Shown one piece after another: positions 12,001 through 24,000 of a DNA stretch of 64,000 nt; the stretch's first letter is position 1, and each line of letters begins with the position of its first letter. Both the position numbers and the translations under genes were made by a program. The DNA is taken from NCBI GenBank assembly GCA_037783545.1, contig JBBELK010000570.1, positions 434,001 through 498,000 on the forward strand. Direction: 5' to 3'. The notes beneath the pieces are model-generated. The model searched no databases. It was not told the origin of the DNA and saw only the letters and a program-made list of their open reading frames with translations. Origin of the DNA: Henricia sp. BOLD:AAB3569 (lineage: Eukaryota; Echinodermata; Asteroidea; Spinulosida; Echinasteridae).

Positions 12001-15000
12001 TGCAGGCTTGGGGGAGATTGTTCCACTCTCCCTGTAGAGCTGCTCTGAGTGTTTGTGCATTAACAGGCGGATTGTCCCTTGCTGAAACACGTCGCCCGAT
12101 GCGGGCTCATCCCACAGTTGTTCAATCGGAAGAGCAGAACATTGAACTCTTACCATGGTGCTCTTGTTCCCCGGATCTCAATCCGATTGACAACTGTGGG
12201 ATGAGCTCGGGCGACGTGTTTCGGCAAGGGACAATCCGCCTGTTAATGCACAAATTTATTGTAATCCGATAGAATTCTCATAATAAAATTCTCATAATTA
12301 GAATTCTCATCATTGACCGATTATGATGACAATTTGAAATTCCTCAATTCAGTGAATATTAACTTGTCATTTTTTCAAAGGGAACTTTACCCATTACTGA
12401 TGCAGCAAGTAACGCTGTTCCAACGACTGTCCATCCACCCCCCGATGTGCAATGAAGAGCCAGATGTGGCTGTACACAGACTACAGCTGAACAGGGCATC
12501 AGCATTTATCAGTCTACTGGAGGGGGTAGTGAATGTTGCTGGCATGGCGGCTGAACTGGAGGCCAAATTAACCATGAGGTAAATTAAAGTTGTCATCCTG
12601 GGGCAATTTCATAAAGCTTTTAGCCAAAGAAATTTAGTTAATGCAAAATTTGTTTGCTTTATAACAGGGTTGTCGGACTCGAGACTCGGGTCCCGATTTT
12701 CACTGACTTGACTTGACTTGAGACTCGAACCTCAATTGTATTGACTTGAGACTCGAATCTCAAATGACTTGACTTGACTTGAGACTCGAATCTCAAATGA
12801 CTTGACTTGACTTGACTTGAGATTCGAACCTTTAATGACTTTACTTGACGCAGACTTTTTTGACTTGGGTCTGCATGCCAAAAGTGAAATTGAACTTTTA
12901 TGCATTTTTTTTGTCATTTCGAGGACCGAATTGTTTTTCAGAACTAAAGCTTTCTTTTAACATGGAACATTGTCGGCCAGAACAACAAAAATACCGTACA
13001 TGAATGCAAGATTCAGGGTTTGGACTCATTTTGAATTAGCTTGAACAAATACTACTTGACTTGAACTGACTTGACCAACATGTTTGACTTGACTTGATTT
13101 GGGACTCGCAGTTTGACTTGACTTGATTTTATGCATTGTACTTTATGTAATCACTCTTTGAAATAGACGGCATTTAAAGAATATGTCCTGAATTTACAAA
13201 CTACAACATTTTACAAGATGTCAGACGTAACAGGGGACAGAAAAACTGGACCCCAAATTTATAGAATGACCCATATTTGTAATATAATGTGAATTTGAGT
13301 TGAAAAAAATTTGAATTTAGGGGCTGTCCAAAGTTGCCAACATTTTCACAGTTCTACAGAGAGTAGTATTTTTGAAGACCCCTCCCTCCCCAAAAACAGT
13401 TTTTGTTACTGCCATGAAATGTCTACATTTTAAAGTGCATGTAAAGTCCTACACTGTTTCATGTTGCCAAAACCACCCACTCATTGACCAATCAGAGACA
13501 GGATACAATCCTGACACCTTTCTCAGCCAATAAAAAACAGCCTTTCATGCCAGACTAAGCCTAAAACGCCATCTTGAATTTGTTAAACTTTTGGCCAGTT
13601 ATTCCTATTTTTATCCCACGATTTCCCTGAAAAATAAAAACCCTGCCCTTTTCCCACAAAATTAACCTTGTCATTCTGAAGAAAAAGGTCAAGAGTATAG
13701 GTTTGTGGCCATGTTTGATCAAAATAACAGTTTTAATCCCTTATATGGAACGGTTTCCTAAAAGTTGAATGTTCTTCCCCCACAGTAATGACCACACAGC
13801 ACTGCAGCAGGCACCACCTAGCATTAACTGGAGCCACGTGGCTGATCTGCAGCGACCGTTAGCGTTCTGCTGCTCTAGATGGCTTAGTGAAATGACTGCT
13901 ACATTGCACACCCTAGATGCTAAGGCTTTGGATATGGTGTCCTGTTTATTAAACTTCCTTGCATCCTTCTATGAGAAATACACACAACAGGTTAGTAATC
14001 AGACAGTTTATCAATTTATTTAAAAATTCAAAAGAGTGGGATTTAAATAAACATGCATGCACACAAAATCATGAAATTATGTATTGGCAAACAGGGCAGA
14101 TGGATACCATTGTGCCTCATAGCTCAGCTGGTAGAGCATCTGCCTGGTGTCTCAGAAGTTTTGGAGAAAACCTAGAGTATCTGTTTAGTGTGTCAGAGTT
14201 CTTGGGGAGAAACCTGAGGGAGTTTACCACTCTGCCTCATAGCTCAGCTGGTAGAGCATCTGCCCTGTGTGTCAGAGGTCTTGGGGAAAACCTGAGGGAG
14301 TATACCACTCTGCCTCATAGTTCAGCTGGTAGAGCATCTGCCCTGTGTGTCAGAGGTCTTGGGGAAAACCTGAGGGAGTATACCACTGTGCCTCATAGCC
14401 CAGCTGGTAGAGCATCTGCCCTGTTTGTCAGAGGTCTTGGGGAAAACCTGAGGGAGTATACCACTCTGCCTCATAGCTCAGCTGGTAGAGCATCTGCCCT
14501 GTGTGTCAGAGGTCTTGGGGAAAACCTGAGGGAGTATACCACTGTGCCTCATAGCCCATCTGGTAGAGCATCTGCCCTGTGTGTCAGAGGTCTTGGGGAA
14601 AACCTGAGGGAGTATACCACTCTGCCTCATAGCTCAACTGGTAGAGCATCTGCCCGGTGTGTCAGAGGTCTTGGGGGAAAACCTGAGGGATATACCACTC
14701 TGCCTCATAGCTCAGCTGGTAGAGTATCTGCCCGGTCTGTAAGAGGTCTTGGGGAAAACCTGAGGGAGTATACCACTGTGCCTCATAGTCCAGCTGGGAG
14801 AGCATCTACCCAGTTCAAATCCCGACAGGGTCCATATGTTTTTTTCTCTCATGGGTAATTCCCCAAATTAGGGGTCCAAAATTTTTGGTGTCCCAGTTAC
14901 ATACGACACTCTCTGCTTTAAAAAGCACAACTCATGATCACAAATTCTCAGTAATGGACTGTGGCCTGTTATTATAGGAAGCAGCATCATTTTCTTGAAT

Positions 15001-18000
15001 ATTTTTTTCTCGGATTCCTGAAAAATATTCAAAACAAGACCATAAAGGCTTATAATTTGTTCCATGGTATTGAATAGGAGTTTGGTGTCCCGGGTAACGT
15101 ACGCCAATGAAAATTGGCTGTAGAATGAGTTTGCATTAACCTTGGTGCCATATCTACATACAAACATTAAATTTAAGTGGCATTTGTTAAAATAAAAATA
15201 ATTATTTGTTACTGGGAAACCACGTTCAATCACTAAAAATACTTGGAAATCTTAAAAGCATGTCACACTTTTGGACCCCTAATTTTGGGAATTACCCTTA
15301 TCCTGAGTTTGGTTTTTACAGTAAAATCTCGATAAGTCGAAACCAGATACCTCAAAACTCCGTTTACCTCGAAGTAATGTCACATTCCCAACATAAGAAT
15401 AGGCTTTTGTGCACACTAATACCTCCGTAACTCGTAATTCCTGTATGAGTGCCTCCGTTTACCTCGAAGTTTTTTCGGCTAATCTAAAAAGAAACTGCAA
15501 CTGAAACCATCTTTTCATGAGTCTTATCTGTCAATTTAATCTGTCTTTTCATCGCGAGATGCAGCATGATGCACTCCCTCGCTGTTACAATAGGGCCTAA
15601 TCAATCCATAAACCGCAACAAATCAGGCTTCCTGGAATGCGTGAATGCCCTAAATACAGAGTCCACATCATACACACAGGGCTAGCAAGTTACGGTGGAC
15701 GCTTTTCGTGACCTCTGCTTATCTCAAACTCTGAATACCTCAAAATTGTTGTCCATTCCCTTGAGTTTCGACATCATTGGTAATCTCGAAAATCAGAAAA
15801 GTTCACAGATTTACACCTATCTTACACAATATAAACATGATGACCGTAGAAAACTTCCCCTGAAATGGTTTTGTCTGAGGTGCTATAGTCTTTGAGAAAT
15901 TAGTAAAACAATTAGTTTTCGTCTCATGAGATGAAAATTCAATTCGCCCCAAAACCATTTCGCCCAAGTGCCACTTCGCCCCGAGTGCCATTTCGCCCCA
16001 AATTACTTCGTCCAAACACTACATCGACCAAATGCCACTTCGCCCCAAAACCACTTCGTGCACAGACCGTGGTTCAGGGCGTCATGGTTCAGGGCGAAGT
16101 GGTTATGGGGCGAAATGATTGCAAACCCTTTTTTGACTGTTTTCTCAAAAGTTAGACGAAGTACGGAGCTGGTTTTTGCTCAGGTTGGTTTTGATCATGC
16201 ATATCTTCAATCACACAGGGGGATAAAACTATTTGTAACAGTTTACCAATCATGTATACTATCTTTAAGTAGGCCTACTATACCAAATACTGCATGGTTT
16301 TTGTATATGACAAATTTTGCAACCACTGAATTTAGAAAGCGCATTTTTTGCTTCTAAAACAGGCTTGCTTCAGACCAGTGGAGTGCTTACAAAATATAGA
16401 GCAGTTAGTAGACGTTTCCCTGGTGCCCTTCATGACGTCAGCTACCTTCTACAATGTCATGATCAACCTAAAGTAATCAGTAATTGATTTAGCTTGCGTC
16501 GGGGAGACTGAATGTTAATTAGGGTTTGCCCTTAAGACGTCTGCCTGGCTTGCCTGGCTTGCCTGAGAAAGAGAAGTCAACACGATTGTTAGCTCCATAC
16601 ATTTACACGCAAAAAACTTGGAAACCCGTCTCTGTAATAGATGGTGTTTTTTGAAGAATTTTGTTGGGCCAAAAAGCCAGATATATGCCCAGATATATGC
16701 AGGAGGTCGTGGGTTCAAATCCCACCCGAGCACGCTATGAATTTTTCTCAGAGTGTCTCGGGAAAGCACTGAGTATACAGTGCTAATATACGTCGGGTAA
16801 GGGCAAACCCTAATTAACCTAAAGTAAGTTTGTTACAGATTGTATCTTCCAACTAATTGTCCTGAGATGTAATCCCACTTTTGTTGCTCAAAACAATTTC
16901 CACCACACGTCCCTAATTTCGTTGAGCCTATTTTCCCTCAAAAGTGCTCTTTGCACTGTACATGTAGCTCATAAGTCTGAACAAATCGGGAAAGGAAAAA
17001 AACAGAGTATTGCATTAGGAAAACCTTAGAATCAAGTAGGGACTTAAAAACCAGTCCCCATTGTGTCCTGGATGGTATTCGAACCTGGGCCCCATGAGAT
17101 GGAAGGCAAGTAGGGTATGCCAAGCTGATTATCCTTTGTTGCTGAGCACCTTATTGTTATCAGTTTCTCTACATAATTTTGTTCAACCTAAACTCCTCAA
17201 AAAAAGTTCGGAAAGTCAAGTTTGACTGACGATTTCTCTCTTGTTACTAAGTCATTTCCCTTGAATTTGGTATCATTGAAAAGCCCTGTTATTCCTCTTT
17301 ACAGTGATGTCATTTGTTATGATTAATCAATTGGGGGATGTGCAGTATAGCGGAATACAGGGGTGGGTGGATGGAAAGTGAAATGTCACAAAATTCACTG
17401 CTATTGTCATGCAGTGCATTCCCCTTGCGGCTTGGAGGATGGGAATGTGTCAATGCACCTTTCGACAATAGCAATGCATTTTGTGACATTTCACTTTACA
17501 CCCGCCCCCGTATTCAGCTGTGCTGCACATCCCCCAATTGCTTAATCATAACAAATGACACATCATCATAAAGAGGAATAACGGGGCTTTTCAATGATAT
17601 CAAATTCAAGGAAAATTATTTTGCAAGAAGAGAGAAATCGTCAGTCAAACTTGACTTTCCGAACTTTTTTGAGGAGTTTATATGGGTCTTTCCATTAAAA
17701 AAACAGGTGTGTGACGTTTTCATGCACTTATTAAAAAAAAATATAGCTTTTCCAAGATTCTTTAAAGAAAGTCCTATGCAATCTCTAAATAGTGCATAAT
17801 ATTTAAAATAATTTACAAACAGTCGGACACGTCTTGGTATCATAGTTTTGATGATGAAAATAATAAATAAGGAATTATTGTGTTGGTCTGAATGATGTCA
17901 AGTGGAAGTAATTGTTTCCCGAGGACGCGCTAAAACTCATAGTGTGCTCAGGCGGGACTCAAACCCACGACCTTCTACATACTAGGCAGATGTCTTAACC

Positions 18001-21000
18001 ACTCGACCACCAAGCATGGCGATGGCGAATGGTGGTTCGATGGTAATTTACATTAAGTAAGGAATTATTGCGTCGGTCCAAATGATGTTAAGGGGAAGTG
18101 ATTTTTTCCCATCACGACGCGGTACATGTATGTACTATATATTAAGTGCATTTTCCAAGGAAACCTTGATCAAGGCGCCTACATTATTATTAGGCCAAAC
18201 AAAATAAATGGTGTGTTTACGGTGACCCGACCTACCTGGAATTTGAGGCCAAATTGCCGACCTCAAACTTTTTATTGCCAATTTTCAAGTTGATAATTTT
18301 AAATAAGCACTATTTGCAATAATTTCCAACGAACATAACATTTTCTACACTTGTACATGAACATGGTTAATAGTGTTAATAGTGAGTTTCAAACATTGCG
18401 AAACAACACGCAAATGCATGAACTGAAATGTAAAAAAAAATGACAAAAAAAATAAAATTCCTACCTACCTACTTTTTTTTTTTATGCCTTTACCGTAAAC
18501 GCACCATTTATTTTGTTTGGCATATCGATGTCTATATTGTTGCTTTCAGATTCCAGTCATCACTGCGATATGAAGACGGCGTGAAATCAGCACCCCCAGC
18601 ATCATTACCTGACTTTGGCTGTCATCCTAATGATCCTGATAGTAACTACCCCTCAGTGAGGAGAGACTCAACTTGTGGGTTAGCCATTGGGCTGCTCAGG
18701 CTGGTCTATACGCTCCTGAAAATACACAAAGGTGTAGCTGCTAAGGTAGGCATGCTTTGGGCTTGTTTGTGGGGTACCGTGGCCGAGTGGTTTGGGTGAC
18801 TGACTCGCAACACTCGGGTGAAAACTTGGGGTTGTGGGTTCGATACCTGGCCCGTGGTAATTGTGCCCTTGAGCAAGGCACTTAACCACAAATGCTTCAT
18901 TCTTCAGAAAGGATGTAAAGCTGTTGGTCCAGTGTGTTGTGTAATGCACTTAAAAGATCCCAGAGCACTCTTTCGTAAGGGGATTACCCGGTGTCTCTGG
19001 CCGTCGGCTGCCAATGGCACCACCCAGCTATGTATCTCGATGTTTAGGTGGAGTATTATTAGCTTCATAAAACCCATTATAATGTGCAGAACCCTTTGCC
19101 ATTACCTGTTTGGTAGTCGTAACTTTGCGACGGGTTCATCGGTTGTTACGACGCGTCGCAAATTATTTCTTTGTGAAATCGACCCCTGGTTACACATACG
19201 CATCGAGCGACAACAATTGTTTTTTGACACGCTGCTCATTGAAAACTATGCACCATTTACATTTTGGTTTAGTGCGTTAATATTATTATTATTTCTGGTT
19301 TATTATCAAAAACAAATATTGCGTATCAACAGCATAAATGCTGATATGAACAATATTTACAGTAAAAAGTTACATGTAATATAAAAATATTCAAAAATGC
19401 AATAAAATATAAACGACAAAAACACAAACCCAGACGTTAAAATCACAACATACAGCGAACACCCAGTCAATAAACAAATAATAGATTTTACACAAACAAA
19501 ATAGCTACATGTAGAAGCAGCCCCCCATCCACATCCACTCTCTCATTGAAATACAATGATATGCACTGAAATTTAGTTGTATTTTTAAAAACATGTACAT
19601 GAAATGTACAGTCACTAGTTGATACAATTTAAACTAGCAACCAATGATGGAATGGTGGATTTTCTGTATCGCACAGATCGACATTTAGGGACCTGAAGGC
19701 CAGAGATAGTTGATGGTCTCAGTTCTCTGCTACACACACTTTCCCTAAGTGGTGGTAACATACCTCTAAATCGGTTTGACTTGAGGAGTTTGTGTCCAAA
19801 CTTAAACATTAATTCCTCCCTTCTAGACTTAAGGGTAGGCAGACCAAGCAGGCCGAGTACTATTGTGTAAGAGTCATACCCACGGCCAAGTATAATACGC
19901 ACTGCACGTTTTTGCACACGTTCAATATTATCACTTTGGCATACACTAATAGAACTGTGCCAAACCTGGCTACCATACTCCAAAATGGGTCTAATGTAAG
20001 AAGTATACACAGCAACCATGTGAGCAGTGGGTATATTGGCCTTCTTAAGGATACACAAAGTGTACAACCTACGCGATGCCTCAGAGACAATGTCAATGGT
20101 ATGAGTGTCCCATTTTAAGTCATTTTGTATAGTAACTCCAAGTAATTTCATAGACGTCACTTGAATCAATGCTGCGTCATCAAGTTGAAATAATTGCCTC
20201 GGAGTGTCTCGTTTCAAAAAACTTACAGTCATAGTTTGACATTTAGATGGTTTTGGGAGCACATTGTTATCATGACACCAACTTGACAAGTCATCAAGAT
20301 AGTTTTGCATGTGAGATGGTTCGCCATGCTTCACCACCTCGCCTATAGTCAAGTCATCGACATATTTCCAGTGTCTGCAGTTTCCAGCTGTTGCGTCATT
20401 GACCAAAATCAAAAACAAAATTGGGCCCAATTTGGTGCCCTGGGGAACTCCACAGGCAATATCCCGAGTTGATGACAAATAGCCACAGAGCTTAGTGTTT
20501 TGGGTACGCTCAGTCAGGAAACTGCAGACAGTGGGAATAACAGAGCGTCTAACATTAAGTTCAATGAGCTTTCGAATGACAATGTTATGGTTCACCCGAT
20601 CAAATGCCTTTGTAAAGTCTATGGCACATAGGTTGGCATAATGACCCGGTTGATCAAGTCCCTCCTGCACAAAGTTAAGCATGTCCACAAGATAGTGCGC
20701 TGTAGAACTACCTTTGACATTGCCATACTGATTTGCATCAAGCTTTGAAGAAATGTCTTCGAGAATCCACTTTGCAAGAAAAGTTTCGAACACTCTTGCA
20801 AAAATTGGTGTAAGGGAGATAGGCCGAAGTTGGTCAAGACTCGATATGTTCCTCTCCTTAGGAATAGGTACAATGGTCGCAGTCTTCCAAAAACTTGGAA
20901 ACTTTCCTTCGCGTAGACAGTTGTTATACAAGTACGTAAGAGGGTCAGCCAATTCATGAGCGAACTCCCTGATCAGTCGTACTGGCAAATCCGAAGGGTG

Positions 21001-24000
21001 GCCAGCTTTAGTTCTGAATTTAACCGTTTCTTTCTTGACAGTTCTGCCCCATTGTTGAAAACACCTACGTCACATCCTACTTGAAGCGGATCTGCAAGCA
21101 TGGACACGGTCTGTCATCCCATCTTAGGTGTAGCTTTGCCCGATTTGAACACCAGGCACTGTACTACCTCCTGAGAATCTACCATAGTGTGGTAAGGCAT
21201 TGGCATGAGTTACTTTTAGGACACGGTCTGTCATCCCATCTTGGGTGTAGCTTTGCCCGATTTGAACACCAGGCACTGTACTACCTCCTGAGAATCTACC
21301 ATAGTGTGGTAAGGCATTGGCAAGAGTTACTTTTAGGACACGGTCTGTCATCCCATCTTAGGTGTAGCTTTGCCCGATTTGAACACCAGGCACTGTACTA
21401 CCTGCTGAGAATCTACCATAGTGTGGTAAGGCATTGGCAAGAGTTACTTTTAGGACACGGTCTGTCATCACATCTTGGGTGTAGCTTTGCCCGATTTGAA
21501 CACCAGGCACTGTACTACCTCCTGAGAATCTACCATAGTGTGGTAAGGCATTGGCAAGAGTTACTTTTAGGACACGGTCTGTCATCACATCTTGGGTGTA
21601 GCTTTGCCCGATTTGAACACCAGGCACTGTACTACCTGCTGAGAATCTACCATAGTGTGGTAAGGCATTGGCAAGAGTTACTTTTAGGACACGGTCTGTC
21701 ATCCCATCTTAGGTGTAGCTTGCCCGATTTGAACACCGGGCGGTGTACTACCTCCTGAGAATCTACCATAGTGTGGTAAGGCATTGGCAAGAGTTACTTT
21801 TAGGACACGGTCTGTCATCCCATCTTAGGTGTAGCTTTGCCCGATTTGAACACCAGGCACTGTACTACCTGTTGAGAACCTACCATAGTGTGGTAAGGCA
21901 TTGGCAAGAGTTACTTTTAGGACACGGTCTGTCATCCCATCTTGGGTGTAGCTTGCCCGATTTGAACACCGGGCGGTGTACTACCTCCTGAGAATCTACC
22001 ATAGTGTGGTAAGGCATTGGCAAGAGTTACTTTTAGGACACGGTCTGTCATCCCATCTTAGGTGTAGCTTTGCCCGATTTGAACACCAGGCACTGTACTA
22101 CCTGCTGAGAATCTACCATAGTGTGGTAAGGCATTGGCAAGAGTTACTTTTAGGACACGGTCTGTCATCACATCTTGGGTGTAGCTTTGCCCGATTTGAA
22201 CACCGGGCGCTGTACTACCTGCTGAGAATCTACCATAGTGTGGTAAGGCATTGGCAAGAGTTACTTTTAGGACACGGTCTGTCATCCCATCTTGGGTGTA
22301 GCTTGCCCGATTTGAACACCGGACGCTGTACTACCTGCTGAGAATCTACCACAGCGTGGTAAGGCAATGACATGAGTTACTTTTAGGACACGGTCTGTCA
22401 TCCCATCTTGGGTGTAGCTTGCCCGATTTGAACACCAGGCGCTGTACTACCTGCTGAGAATCTACCACAGCGTGGTAAGGCAATGACATGAGTTACTTTA
22501 AGAACACGGTCTGTCATCCCATCTTGGGTGTAGCTTTGCCCGATTTGAACACCAGGCGCTGTACTATCTGCTGAGAATCTACCATAGTGTGGTAAGGCAT
22601 TGGCTTGAGTTACTTTTAGGACACAGTCTGTCATCCCATCTTGGGTGTAGCTTTGCCCGATTTGAACACCAGGCGCTGTACTACCTGCTGAGAATCTACC
22701 ATAGTGTGGTAAGGCATTGGCAAGAGTTACTTTTAGGACACGGTCTGTCATCCCATCTTGGGTGTAGCTTTGCCCGATTTGAACACCGGGCGCTGTACTA
22801 CCTGCTGAGAATCTACCATAGTGTGGTAAGGCATTGGCATGAGTTACTTTTAGGACACGGTCTGTCATCCCATCTTGGGTGTAGCTTGCCCGATTTGAAC
22901 ACCGGGCGGTGTACTACCTCCTGAGAATCTACCATAGTGTGGTAAGGCATTGGCAAGAGTTACTTTTAGGACACGGTCTGTCATCCCATCTTAGGTGTAG
23001 CTTTGCCCGATTTGAACACCAGGCACTGTACTACCTGCTGAGAATCTACCATAGTGTGGTAAGGCATTGGCAAGAGTTACTTTTAGGACACGGTCTGTCA
23101 TCACATCTTGGGTGTAGCTTTGCCCGATTTGAACACCGGGCGCTGTACTACCTGCTGAGAATCTACCATAGTGTGGTAAGGCATTGGCAAGAGTTACTTT
23201 TAGGACACGGTCTGTCATCCCATCTTGGGTGTAGCTTGCCCGATTTGAACACCGGACGCTGTACTACCTGCTGAGAATCTACCACAGCGTGGTAAGGCAA
23301 TGACATGAGTTACTTTTAGGACACGGTCTGTCATCCCATCTTGGGTGTAGCTTGCCCGATTTGAACACCAGGCGCTGTACTACCTGCTGAGAATCTACCA
23401 CAGCGTGGTAAGGCAATGACATGAGTTACTTTAAGAACACGGTCTGTCATCCCATCTTGGGTGTAGCTTTGCCCGATTTGAACACCAGGCGCTGTACTAT
23501 CTGCTGAGAATCTACCATAGTGTGGTAAGGCATTGGCAAGAGTTACTTTTAGGACACGGTCTGTCATCCCATCTTGGGTGTAGCTTTGCCCGATTTGAAC
23601 ACCGGGCGCTGTACTACCTGCTGAGAATCTACCATAGTGTGGTAAGGCATTGGCATGAGTTACTTTTAGGACACGGTCTGTCATCCCATCTTGGGTGTAG
23701 CTTTGCCCGATTTGAACACCAGGCGCTGTACTACCTGCTCAGAATCTACCATAGCGTGGTAAGGCATTGGCAAGAGTTACTTTTAGGACACGGTCTGTCA
23801 TCCCATCTTGGGTGTAGCTTTGCCCGATTTGAACACCGGGCGCTGCACTACTAATCTACCATAGTGTGGTAAGGCATTGGCAAGAGTTACTTTTAGGACA
23901 CGGTCTGTCATCCCATCTTGGGTGTAGCTTTGCCCGATTTGAACACCGGGCGGTGTACTACCTGCTGAGAATCTACCATAATGTGGTAAGGCATTGGCTT

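Noticed and set aside
14109-14830. Cluster of tRNA genes
   Set aside because: The heads have an A-box only and lack paired acceptor stems and B-boxes, except at the array end. They are SINE parts.
13959-14858. 299-codon plus-strand frame with repeated LPHSSAGRASALCVRGLGEN
   Set aside because: The 78-bp period of the tRNA-like heads is a multiple of three, which keeps a frame open by chance.
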